6,702 nucleotides of DNA from an uncultured Bacteroides sp. (GCF_958445495.1 NZ_CAUCSQ010000092.1:1-6702), one strand, 5' to 3'; counted from the first letter of the stretch, positions 1 to 6,702 are shown. The notes: generated by a model not told the origin, from the letters alone. Numbers and translations: made by a program.

Positions 1-27
1 CTTTCTATTACGGGATAATGTTTAACA

Positions 28-52
28 TGTCCAACTTTTTGGGGTCACTTCA
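28..52. mobile_element. Possible IS3-family insertion-sequence terminus, element extending left of the window
   Basis: The plus strand reads TGTCCAACTTTTTGGGGTCA followed by CTTCA. Read inward from the right this is TGAAGTGACCCC-AAAAAGTTGGACA, which resembles terminal inverted repeats of IS3-family elements (TGA at the tip, then a CCCC-AAAA-GTTGGACA pattern). If correct, the element lies to the left, and its tip is at about base 52. An open frame at 2-25 ends in FLLRDNV-stop and could be the tail of a transposase, but it is far too short to identify. The other end and the target duplication are outside the window. This is recognition by pattern from memory, not by alignment. Confidence 0.35.
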
Positions 53-63
53 AAAGCCGGACA
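28..63. repeat. Imperfect inverted repeat at the operon's 3' side
   Basis: TGTCCAACTTTT (28-39) pairs with AAAAGCCGGACA (52-63) over 10 of 12 positions, leaving a 12-base loop. On the plus strand it is followed after a few bases by CTCTTTTTT (66-74), so it could work as a weak terminator for transcription coming from the left. On the minus strand, the operon's direction, no T-run follows. No other terminator for the operon is seen between 1 and 151. Confidence 0.35.
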
Positions 64-73
64 GCCTCTTTTT

Positions 74-81
74 TACATTTG
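74..81 (+). promoter_or_regulatory. Candidate -7 promoter box pointing rightward, antisense to the susD-like gene
   Basis: TACATTTG is a perfect match to the Bacteroides -7 consensus TAnnTTTG, and its surroundings (TTTTTACATTTGCACCG) look like native promoters of this group. Transcription would start near 86-90 and run into the 3' end of the susD-like gene on the opposite strand. No clear TTTG -33 box lies 19-21 bases upstream; the sequence there is TCAA/AAAG. No convincing plus-strand gene follows, so the product would be an antisense RNA. Confidence 0.35.
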
Positions 82-151
82 CACCGTTCAGGTGATGTTT
101 GTTTGCATCTATGATGAGATACCTATTGTGCCTGTGTTATGGCGTAAGGAG

Positions 152-1993
152 TTACCATCCCGGATTTTGAACAAGTTTGCTCGATTTTTGAATCTCATTC
201 AACGGGATAGGATAGAGGTACATACGTTTTTCGAAGATGCGGGTTTCAAATGCGGTACGTTCCATGAAGTCTTCCAGATTTTCGGCATTCATGTTCATTC
301 CATGTACCGGCCCGCCTTGTTTGTATCCTTCTTCTTCGGCGCACATCCAGCGGCGTACGTCAAAGTAGCGTTGTCCTTCGGCAAACAGCTCGATGCGGCG
401 TTCCTTGCGGATAGCTTCTTCCTGCAATGTCTGGTTTCCCTTTATTTCCGGTTTGATATCTTTCAGCAGAGGAATACCTGCCCGATGACGGACGCTGTCA
501 ATGTGTGCGATGATACGTTCGTCCGCAGGATTTACATGGTTCAATGCTTCGGCATACAGCAAGTAGAAATCGGCCAGACGGAACAGCATGCCTGCTCTGA
601 ACTTTGACTTGGCATTGTTGCCTTGGTTTAAAAGGTCACGGTTCATTCCTTTATAAAGCAGATAGCCGGAATAGCTCATATCCGCTTTGGAATTGTCGTC
701 TCCGGTGCCTTTGTAGAAATAAATCTGTTTGGTTGTTTTCTGCCATGTTTTGCCGGAATAGGTGATGGCCTGGTAGAAACGCGGCTCACGATTCTTGTAC
801 ATGTTGGGAATGCCGTCTTCACCGATGCCTTCTTCGGTATAAAGCTCGGATTCGTGAATGCTTTTGCCATCACTCATCAGGAAGTCGTCTATGGCTTCTT
901 GTAAAACACCTACACAGCCGAATCCGCTATAAATCGCACGGGGGGTACACCTGCGTTCTCTTCCTTCTCCGCCAACGTCTCCCCATGAGTTTTTACTGGT
1001 TTGCCAGATAGCTTCCGGGTTGTTCAGACTCACCTGGAAGAGTTGGTACAAAGATTCTGCCGGGTCCAGTTCGCCGTCTTCATCTTTTTCTTTATACAAA
1101 TGATAGTGGTTTTTTGCATAATCGATAAAGCGTTGTAAGGCGTTTAAGGCAGTCTGCCATTTTCCGTCGTCTCTTGCCGGGAACAGTTGTTTGTTCTGAT
1201 TATCTCTCAGGGCGACTGCTTCGGAATAGCCTCCGTTCAGCAAGGGGCTTGCGGCGTAAACGTGAAGTTTTGCCAAAATAGCCAATGCCGCTCCTTTGGT
1301 AGGTGCTGCGCTCCGGTTCTCATTGGGAGTGCCGTCGTCATTCACTTCTTTTTCCGGCAGTTCATCGTAGCACTCGTTTAATTCGGAATCGATGAACTCT
1401 ACTACTTCATCCACTGAGTTCCGGTAGTAGTCCAAATCGCTTGCCGACGGGTCTGATATTTCCGTCATAATAGGAATGGGTCCGTACAATTCGAACAGCA
1501 GATAGTGGTAGTAAGCACGTAGGAAACGGGCCTCGTTTTTCAATTGTGCCAGTTCGGCTTCGTCGATATAATCCGTTACATCACCTTGTGCGGGGATGGT
1601 ATGCGCGTATGCCAGGAATTCGTTTGCCTGGCGGATTTGTTTGTACAGGCTCCATCGGGATAAATCAGCCGAACCGGCATGATAACCTACTGTGGGAATT
1701 GTCTTGACGTTGTTTTGCGCGCTTTTCAATTCGTCGGAGACGGCAGGCCAGGGATTGTCGAGTCCGGTCAGGGCTGCGTAAGAACTGGTAATGATGATGT
1801 TTGACACATCCGGAATTCCGGAGTATATATAACGGTGGAAACGCCGGGCATAACTGGTGTTGTTGAATACTTCTTCCATCGTCAGTTCTGCCGCCAGGTC
1901 GTCCGATACGTCCAGATAGTCGCTGCAACCTGAAAAGAAGATTGTGCTTAGTCCTGCGAACAGTATGATTGATAATTTCTTCAATGTTTTCAT
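152..1993 (-). CDS. SusD/RagB-family outer-membrane substrate-binding lipoprotein
   Basis: A 613-residue SusD-like lipoprotein that should sit as a lid on the SusC-like barrel and help capture glycan at the cell surface. The signal peptide ends in F-S-G-C with the lipidated Cys23, followed by SDYLDVSDD, acidic as expected for surface export. The N-terminal SusD-like/TPR region (about 24-230) includes the YKQIRQANEFL and ARFLRAYYHYLLFELYGPIPI segments typical of the family. The C-terminal RagB/SusD domain contains NREPRFY, the signature run from R529 to W549 (RKERRIELFAEG, then QRYFDVRRW), and the ending PIPLNEIQKSSKLVQNPGW, which closely follows the family consensus. It starts 25 bases after the susC-like stop, with no terminator between, so co-transcription is expected. 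The ATG at 1993 is preceded by an AT-rich leader (ATTATATAT) with no Shine-Dalgarno site, normal for Bacteroides. The length is slightly above that of classical SusD and the frame is intact. The ligand is unknown. Confidence 0.96.
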   Translation of the reverse strand: MKTLKKLSIILFAGLSTIFFSGCSDYLDVSDDLAAELTMEEVFNNTSYARRFHRYIYSGIPDVSNIIITSSYAALTGLDNPWPAVSDELKSAQNNVKTIPTVGYHAGSADLSRWSLYKQIRQANEFLAYAHTIPAQGDVTDYIDEAELAQLKNEARFLRAYYHYLLFELYGPIPIMTEISDPSASDLDYYRNSVDEVVEFIDSELNECYDELPEKEVNDDGTPNENRSAAPTKGAALAILAKLHVYAASPLLNGGYSEAVALRDNQNKQLFPARDDGKWQTALNALQRFIDYAKNHYHLYKEKDEDGELDPAESLYQLFQVSLNNPEAIWQTSKNSWGDVGGEGRERRCTPRAIYSGFGCVGVLQEAIDDFLMSDGKSIHESELYTEEGIGEDGIPNMYKNREPRFYQAITYSGKTWQKTTKQIYFYKGTGDDNSKADMSYSGYLLYKGMNRDLLNQGNNAKSKFRAGMLFRLADFYLLYAEALNHVNPADERIIAHIDSVRHRAGIPLLKDIKPEIKGNQTLQEEAIRKERRIELFAEGQRYFDVRRWMCAEEEGYKQGGPVHGMNMNAENLEDFMERTAFETRIFEKRMYLYPIPLNEIQKSSKLVQNPGW

Positions 1994-2018
1994 ATATATA
2001 ATGTGTTATATGGATTAT

Positions 2019-5000
2019 TTAGAAAGTAAAGTCGAGACCGAATGTGAAGGTACGGCTTAGGGGATAGGAGAAACCGCCGTTGCTGTTTCCAAGTTCAGGG
2101 TCCCACATCTTGATGTCGTCCCATACACAGAGGTTGTTTCCTTGCAGATAAACGCGCAAGGACTGTATGCCGATTTTTTTCAGTGTCTTCTCATTGAAGT
2201 TGTATCCGATTTCGGCATTTTTCAAGCGCAGGAAACTGGCGTCACGCAGCCACCATGTGCTGGCAGCCGTATTGTTGTCGAAATTGGTAGAGTGCATACG
2301 AGGGAACATTACATTTTGGCTTGGGTTCTGTTCTGTCCATCTGTTAGCCACTTCGGAGCGTACGGCAGATTCTTCCACTCCCCATTGGAAGGGGAAAAAT
2401 GCTCCGTCGGAACCGTCTCCTAATACGGTGGAGGTGTTTCCGGCTCCCTGGAAGAAGATGCCGACATAGAATCCTCTCCATTCGGCGTTAAACCCGAAGC
2501 CGTAAACGATTTCCGGTACTGATGGATTTCCTACATCTTCCATCTGGTCGTTGCTGTCGATTTTGCCGTCTCCGTTCAGGTCTTTGTATTTGATATCTCC
2601 CGGACGGACTCCGCTTGACAAACCGGATACGACTCCCGGCTTCAGTTCGTACTGGCGGTTCAGGCCTTCCCCTGTTATGTAAAAGTCGTCAGCCGTATAA
2701 AGCCCGTCGGCGATGTACAGTTTCCATGAGTTGAGGCGTGTCCCTTTCTTTTCGAGCCACGGGTAGACTTGCGGCACTTGGTCGTATTCGAGAATTTCAT
2801 TGCGTGCGAATGTGAAGTTGCCGCGTGCGCTCAGATTTACTTCGCCTATTTTATAATTGAGATTCAGGCTTGCGTCCACACCTTGGTTTTTAACAATACC
2901 GAAGTTCTGCCAGGGCATTTGCTGGAAACCGGTTACGTTGGAAACGGTATTACGCTGCAATAGGATGTCTTTACGTTTGTTGTTGAAATAGTCGACTTGC
3001 AGGTCGATACGATTGTCGAACAAGCCTAAATCGATACCGAAGTTGCGTTTGTCCTCGATTTCCCACGAGAGGAAGGGAGATTCGAATTGTGCTTCAGTGA
3101 TTCCGTTGCCTATTCCTCCCATTGCGCCACTGTTACTGAATCCGAGATTGTAGCCGCCGTTACCCTGATTCATGGTTCCACGATATAAGAATCGGCTGCC
3201 GCCTGTATCGTCGTTACCGGTACGACCGACAGAGAATCTTAATTTCAGTTTGTTCACTACTTTTTTCAGCACTTCCGGATAATAGTGTTCATTACTGATA
3301 TACCATGCCAGACCCATTGCCGGGAAGAATCCGAAACGGTAGCCTTTGGCAAATGTTTCAGAACCGGTGTAACCGAAGTTGCCTTCCAGGAAATAACGTC
3401 CGTCATATCCGTAAGTCACACGGCCGACCAAGCCTTGCTTTCTATATGGTAAGGAATTGTTGTGATACTGTGTTTCTTTCTGCATATACAGGAACATGGC
3501 TCCTACATCATGTTTTTCTGCGAATGTACGGTTGTAATTGAGGGCTGTTTCAAAATAAATCTTCTTGTTCGAACTGTTGCTCAGGCTTTCAGACAACACG
3601 TCGCTGCCCTCTACCACAGTCTTATATAGCAGGTTTCCGTTTTCATCGCGCCCTGTTGCCAGGTATTGTGTCGGTGTTTTGGTACGTTTGGCGATGTACG
3701 ACATATCTGCGTCAAAGCTAATCAGTCCTTTCCATGTCAAGCCTTTGGTCAGGAAGTCCAGTTTCTGGTCTATCTCCACTTTCGACTGGATGGAAGTTCT
3801 CCACTCTTTGGCGTATCCCGAATTAACAAGCAGGTTGTACGGGTTGGAACGGTTGCCGGACGGACGGGGATGTCCGGCGATGGTTCCGTCGGAATACACT
3901 GCCGGCATGATATAAGACGGAGTGCGGCACATGGTAGTAAAAATAGTGCTGGTTGCTGTTCCCGGATAGTTGGTCTGCAGGTATTGTCCGCTGAGGTCTA
4001 CTTTTACAGTTGTCGTTTTGGTTGCGTCAAAGTCGATGTTGCTGCGCAGATTGTAGCGTTTCAGTCCGATATTGTTGTCATAATCATTGCCGAAATCCTT
4101 GAATATACCATTTTCCTGATAGAAGGCGCCGGATACGAAATAACGGGCACGTTCGGTACCTCCTCTTACATTCAGGGTGTATCGCATATTATATGTATGG
4201 TTTCTTAGCATCGTACCCAGCCAGTCGGTGTCCGGATATAAATCACGGTCGGCTCCGGGACCATATTTGGCAATCTCCTCGTCTGTGCGGATACTGGCGG
4301 TTCCTTCGTTGTTCAATGCTTCGTTGTACAGGTTCAAAGTCTCTATGGAGTTCATGAATGTCGGCAGGCGTGTCGGTTCCAGAATCGTACCTTCGGCACG
4401 GAACGAGATTCTGGGTTTCTGCGAATTTCCTCGTTTGGAAGTAATCAGGATAACTCCGTTTGCACCTTCGGCTCCGTACACGGCTGTGGCGGCAGCATCT
4501 TTCAGCAAAGTGAAAGATTCGATTTCATCTGCTTCGATATCCTGCATTTGCCGGGGAACACCATCGACCAATACAAGCGGATTCGTACCTCCTTTGAAAG
4601 AACTCTGCCCGCGAATCCAGAATTCGGCATTGTCGTATCCCGGTTCGCCGGAACGCTGTACTGCAATCAGTCCCGGAATCTGGCCTGCCAGATTATTAGT
4701 CATATTACGGCTGGAAGAAACCGACAGTTCTTTGGGCCCGATGGCGTTGATTGAACTGACTACACTGTTTTTCTTTTGTTTACCGTAACCGACGATAACC
4801 ACATCTTCCAGCATTTCCGTACTTGGAAGCATTTTGATTGCCAGTATCTTTTCTCCCTTATAAGTGATTTTTTGTTGTTCGTAGCCCACATAGGAGAAAA
4901 TAAGTATATTGCCTTTTTGGGCTTTGATGGCGAAGTTACCGTCTACATCGGTAATGGCGCCGACAGTGGTTCCTTCGATTTTTATCTGTACCCCGATCAT

Positions 5001-5120
5001 CGGCTGTCCGTTTTCATCAACTACAAGCCCTGTCGGACCTTGTCCTTGTGCGTAAATTGTGTTTATTCCTGCCAATAAGGCAAACAGGATGAAACACGTT
5101 ACTTTTAATATCTTATTCAT
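2019..5120 (-). CDS. SusC/RagA-family TonB-linked outer-membrane transporter
   Basis: A 1033-residue SusC-like TonB-dependent transporter that should move oligosaccharides across the outer membrane using TonB-ExbBD energy, capped by the SusD-like protein encoded next. In order: a Sec signal peptide with probable cleavage after A24 (I-Y-A/Q); a carboxypeptidase-D-regulatory-like domain at about 29-98 (GLVVDENGQPMIGV through the GNFAI and SYVGY strands); a TonB box DVVIVGYG at 106-113; a plug domain at about 118-231 with LVDGVPR at 184-190 and the hallmark KDAAATAVYG at 207-216 leading to NGVILITSKRG; then a beta-barrel to the C-terminal FTFGLDFTF with a terminal Phe. A DLNGDGKIDSNDQ loop at 847-859 resembles a calcium-binding loop and is common in this family. 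There is no STN domain before the carboxypeptidase-like domain, so direct signalling to an anti-sigma factor is unlikely. The length is normal and the frame is intact. The imported substrate cannot be read from the sequence. Confidence 0.97.
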   Translation of the reverse strand: MNKILKVTCFILFALLAGINTIYAQGQGPTGLVVDENGQPMIGVQIKIEGTTVGAITDVDGNFAIKAQKGNILIFSYVGYEQQKITYKGEKILAIKMLPSTEMLEDVVIVGYGKQKKNSVVSSINAIGPKELSVSSSRNMTNNLAGQIPGLIAVQRSGEPGYDNAEFWIRGQSSFKGGTNPLVLVDGVPRQMQDIEADEIESFTLLKDAAATAVYGAEGANGVILITSKRGNSQKPRISFRAEGTILEPTRLPTFMNSIETLNLYNEALNNEGTASIRTDEEIAKYGPGADRDLYPDTDWLGTMLRNHTYNMRYTLNVRGGTERARYFVSGAFYQENGIFKDFGNDYDNNIGLKRYNLRSNIDFDATKTTTVKVDLSGQYLQTNYPGTATSTIFTTMCRTPSYIMPAVYSDGTIAGHPRPSGNRSNPYNLLVNSGYAKEWRTSIQSKVEIDQKLDFLTKGLTWKGLISFDADMSYIAKRTKTPTQYLATGRDENGNLLYKTVVEGSDVLSESLSNSSNKKIYFETALNYNRTFAEKHDVGAMFLYMQKETQYHNNSLPYRKQGLVGRVTYGYDGRYFLEGNFGYTGSETFAKGYRFGFFPAMGLAWYISNEHYYPEVLKKVVNKLKLRFSVGRTGNDDTGGSRFLYRGTMNQGNGGYNLGFSNSGAMGGIGNGITEAQFESPFLSWEIEDKRNFGIDLGLFDNRIDLQVDYFNNKRKDILLQRNTVSNVTGFQQMPWQNFGIVKNQGVDASLNLNYKIGEVNLSARGNFTFARNEILEYDQVPQVYPWLEKKGTRLNSWKLYIADGLYTADDFYITGEGLNRQYELKPGVVSGLSSGVRPGDIKYKDLNGDGKIDSNDQMEDVGNPSVPEIVYGFGFNAEWRGFYVGIFFQGAGNTSTVLGDGSDGAFFPFQWGVEESAVRSEVANRWTEQNPSQNVMFPRMHSTNFDNNTAASTWWLRDASFLRLKNAEIGYNFNEKTLKKIGIQSLRVYLQGNNLCVWDDIKMWDPELGNSNGGFSYPLSRTFTFGLDFTF

Positions 5121-5159
5121 AAATGTGTCTTTTAAGTAAGAATTAGAAAATAATGAAGG
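5121..5159 (-). other. Intergenic leader between the DUF1735 gene and the susC-like gene
   Basis: These 39 AT-rich bases have no hairpin and no T-run, so transcription should read through into the susC-like gene. The start ATG is preceded on the minus strand by TTAAAAGACACATTT, which has no real Shine-Dalgarno match. This is typical of Bacteroides translation starts. Confidence 0.6.
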
Positions 5160-6503
5160 TTACTTGTCCGTACCGTACACATATAGTTCTGCCAAATGTC
5201 CTACGGTTGAACCGCTGCCCAGACTTGGAATGTAGATTCGGAGCCAGCGTGCGTCGCATGCTTTTACAGGGACCATTTGCTCTGTCTTTATACTGCCGTC
5301 GAAAAAGTATTTTCCAATCAGGTTCCATGTTTCGCCGTCATCTCCTGCGTAAATTTCAATATTCATTGTGGTCAGTGCGTTTTGTCTGGCGATGAGTCCT
5401 AATTGGCTGACACTGTTCTCTTTACCCATGTCGAGTATGATTTCATACGGGGGTGCTACTTCGCCATTCTCCCATTGGCTATGCCAGAAGGTGTTAATTT
5501 CTCCGTCAATCAACGACACCGTCTGACCGTTGTGAGGGTAAGCATCTGAGACTTCTCCTGTCTTTTCCTCCGTGTTGGCAGTAACTGTCCAGTGGTCTCT
5601 GTTGATGGAACTGCCTTGTTTGATTACAAAATAGTTGGCTACCGTTTGGTTGTCTATCTTGATGTTGGCATCTCCTTGTCCGCTAAGTCCGCTGAGTGAA
5701 ACCGGAAGAAGATAATTTCCGGGGGGAAGTGTTTCGCCCAACAGGCTGATGTCGGAGCCTCCCGTTGTTTTCCCTTTGGCGATGGTGACTTCAGGAAGAG
5801 TGTAAAACTCGGAGGGCAATGGTATATAATAGGTCGAATTTGCTGAATTGTAATTATCTACATAGTCCGCTCCTTTGGCGGCAAATGTGGTAGTCAGGTC
5901 CCATTCATTCTCAAAACTTATTTCTGTGTCCAGATTCATAGGTGAAGTAGTTGTTCCTCCTTCTACGGTGAAGTCTCCTCCGGTGGATGCGAGTCTGACA
6001 ATGGCTTCTTTAACGATGAATCCATAGAGCACTGCTGTCCGGTCTGAATTCATGGGGGTTCCTGTAGAAGATACCTGTAACGGAAGTACATATTTAAGCT
6101 CGTCGAAACCGCAAAGGTCGTAGATTTTGTGCGGATCGTAGACCAGGCTGCCTCCTGTTACACGTCTGTCTCCGCCGGGAGTTACGTCGTAAGTTGCGTT
6201 TTCAATCGTATAGCATTCGGAAGGCAGCAGTTGATAGGCTGTTCCGTCTGCATTGTTCAGGGAATCTAATAAAGATTGTTCTACTGAAAAAGTTACTGTT
6301 CCGCCGGCATCCTCCAATCCTGCCTTGGCAATGGATAAGTCGATTTTGTTGAGGGAGCCTAAATCATAGACTTCAATGGTGGTGAATCCACTTTGCGATG
6401 CCGAGAACATTCCTTTGGAACGTTCGTTATCAACATCTTCTACGCAACTGGTAATGCATAAGAATGCCAGCAGGCATGGTGTTAATTCAAAGTATTTTTT
6501 CAT
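5160..6503 (-). CDS. DUF1735 and F5/8 type C (discoidin-like) domain surface lipoprotein, putative glycan-binding protein of a PUL
   Basis: A 447-residue protein, probably an accessory glycan-binding lipoprotein on the outer face of the outer membrane. The N-terminus is a lipoprotein signal peptide ending in an I-T-S-C lipobox with Cys20. The acidic stretch that follows (V-E-D-V-D-N-E) fits the Bacteroidetes surface-export signal. Two DUF1735 (BT_3987-like N-terminal) units follow at about residues 33-145 and 170-290. Both carry an LPSE-x-YT motif (93-99 and 229-235) and a Y-(V/L)-LP strand (138-141 and 264-267). Residues about 304-445 look like an F5/8 type C galactose-binding-like fold: W305, the IDGEINTFWHSQW motif at 332-344, a D-G-E-T-W segment, and a late RWLRIYIP strand before the final ELYVYG. 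No catalytic domain is visible. It is the first gene of the apparent operon, 39 bases before the susC-like gene, which is an unusual position. The start at 6503 is the only one that keeps the signal peptide. Family and location are well supported; the ligand is unknown. Confidence 0.9.
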   Translation of the reverse strand: MKKYFELTPCLLAFLCITSCVEDVDNERSKGMFSASQSGFTTIEVYDLGSLNKIDLSIAKAGLEDAGGTVTFSVEQSLLDSLNNADGTAYQLLPSECYTIENATYDVTPGGDRRVTGGSLVYDPHKIYDLCGFDELKYVLPLQVSSTGTPMNSDRTAVLYGFIVKEAIVRLASTGGDFTVEGGTTTSPMNLDTEISFENEWDLTTTFAAKGADYVDNYNSANSTYYIPLPSEFYTLPEVTIAKGKTTGGSDISLLGETLPPGNYLLPVSLSGLSGQGDANIKIDNQTVANYFVIKQGSSINRDHWTVTANTEEKTGEVSDAYPHNGQTVSLIDGEINTFWHSQWENGEVAPPYEIILDMGKENSVSQLGLIARQNALTTMNIEIYAGDDGETWNLIGKYFFDGSIKTEQMVPVKACDARWLRIYIPSLGSGSTVGHLAELYVYGTDK

Positions 6504-6550
6504 AAATTAATATTAGTTTTATTAAAGGTAAAAAGGTAAAAACGAATGGA

Positions 6551-6566
6551 AGTACCTGTGGGTACT
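6551..6566. repeat. Perfect inverted repeat, AGTACC-4-GGTACT
   Basis: AGTACCTGTGGGTACT is a perfect 6-base inverted repeat around a 4-base centre, 48 bases upstream of the first start codon. It could be an operator half-site pair, or a small hairpin in the mRNA leader if transcription starts further upstream. There is no T-run on either side, so it is not an intrinsic terminator. Confidence 0.4.
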
Positions 6567-6633
6567 CTTGGAATTGAAATACTTATCTCTTTCTCATAGG
6601 CATTGAATTTAGAAGTTAAAACATTTTTTCTTA

Positions 6634-6651
6634 TGTGCTGAACTGTGCTGA
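6634..6651 (-). repeat. 8-base direct repeat with 10-base period, candidate activator site
   Basis: On the minus strand the sequence is TCAGCACA-GT-TCAGCACA: two perfect 8-base copies whose starts are 10 bases apart, so both face the same side of the DNA helix. This is the arrangement expected for a dimeric activator binding in tandem, for example the DNA-binding domain of a hybrid two-component or AraC-type regulator. It lies about 130-150 bases before the start codon of the first gene. The repeat is seen directly; a regulatory role is inferred. Confidence 0.4.
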
Positions 6652-6685
6652 TTTAAAGTCAAAAAAATAATAAATCTTTTGTCTT

Positions 6686-6700
6686 AGTTCTGGTAGAACT
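6686..6700. repeat. Perfect inverted repeat, AGTTCT-3-AGAACT
   Basis: AGTTCTGGTAGAACT is a perfect 6-base inverted repeat with a 3-base spacer, at the extreme right edge of the window and about 185 bases before the first start codon. It may be an operator, or part of a larger structure that continues outside the window. No T-run follows directly on either strand in the visible sequence. Confidence 0.35.
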
Positions 6701-6702
6701 TA

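Larger units (their letters stand above)
6504..6702 (-). promoter_or_regulatory. Upstream control region of the operon
   Basis: These 199 AT-rich bases contain no credible gene and precede the first gene of the operon, so the promoter probably lies here or just beyond the window edge. No clean Bacteroides promoter (TTTG, 19-21 bases, TAnnTTTG) was found on the minus strand. The nearest -7-like matches are TACCTTTT (6538-6531) and TACCTTTA (6530-6523), formed by a tandem AAAGGTAA repeat at 6524-6539 (plus strand); neither has a matching -33 box. No Shine-Dalgarno site precedes the ATG (TTAATTT-ATG). Two inverted repeats and one helical-phase direct repeat, listed separately, are the candidate protein-binding sites. 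Confidence 0.5.

Noticed and set aside
92..607. 171-residue open frame on the plus strand downstream of the candidate -7 box
   Set aside because: It lies almost entirely antisense to the conserved C-terminal half of the susD-like gene, starts at GTG, is Cys/Phe-rich with no recognisable domain, and its codons mirror the opposite strand. Any transcript there is more likely non-coding.
1665..1928. 87-residue minus-strand frame within the susD-like gene
   Set aside because: It is an alternative frame of the N-terminal part of the SusD-like protein, Arg-rich with no family resemblance.
1994..2018. Possible terminator or separate promoter between the susC-like and susD-like genes
   Set aside because: The 25-base gap has no inverted repeat, no T-run and no TAnnTTTG box.
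2543..2582. EF-hand-like or dockerin-like calcium loop (DLNGDGKIDSNDQ)
   Set aside because: This loop is a regular part of SusC-family barrels, so it is not evidence for a dockerin or a cellulosome-type protein.
3666..4788. Long plus-strand frames of 180 and 203 residues inside the susC-like gene
   Set aside because: Both are antisense shadows of well-conserved transporter sequence, overlap each other, and have no leader or domain of their own.
6660..6669. Minus-strand -7 box candidate next to the T-run (TATTTTTTTG)
   Set aside because: The spacing between TA and TTTG is four bases, not two, and no -33 box is present, so it does not match the Bacteroides consensus.

Overview
The window is the core of a Bacteroidales polysaccharide utilisation locus (PUL). 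All three real genes lie on the minus strand and read right to left as one probable operon: a two-domain surface lipoprotein (tandem DUF1735 units plus a C-terminal F5/8 type C, discoidin-like domain; 5160-6503), a SusC/RagA-family TonB-dependent outer-membrane transporter (2019-5120), and its SusD/RagB-family substrate-binding lipoprotein (152-1993). The gaps are only 39 and 25 bases and hold no terminator. The SusC/SusD pair, the lipoproteins with acidic residues after the lipidated cysteine, the AT-rich leaders without a Shine-Dalgarno site and the moderate GC content all point to Bacteroides or a close relative such as Phocaeicola or Parabacteroides. Species cannot be told from this sequence.

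Layout from right to left (transcription order): bases 6504-6702 are AT-rich and non-coding. They carry two perfect short inverted repeats and one perfect 8-base direct repeat with a 10-base period, and are the likely control region. The DUF1735/discoidin lipoprotein gene follows, then susC-like, then susD-like. Bases 1-151, downstream of the susD-like gene, hold no convincing gene. They contain a sequence resembling the terminus of an IS3-family insertion sequence (about 28-52) and, just outside it, a perfect match to the Bacteroides -7 promoter box pointing rightward, antisense to the susD-like gene.

Working together: the SusC-like barrel and SusD-like lid should form the outer-membrane import complex for an oligosaccharide, with the DUF1735/discoidin lipoprotein as an accessory surface glycan-binding protein. 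No glycoside hydrolase, lyase, sulfatase or regulator lies inside the window, so the substrate cannot be assigned. The SusC-like protein has no N-terminal STN signalling domain, which argues against control by an ECF-sigma/anti-sigma pair and leaves a hybrid two-component or other one-component regulator outside the window as more likely. This is a recognisable PUL core, not a clearly new system. The points worth a second look are the gene order (binding protein before susC), the repeats in the control region, and the IS-like end with an antisense promoter at the operon's 3' edge.
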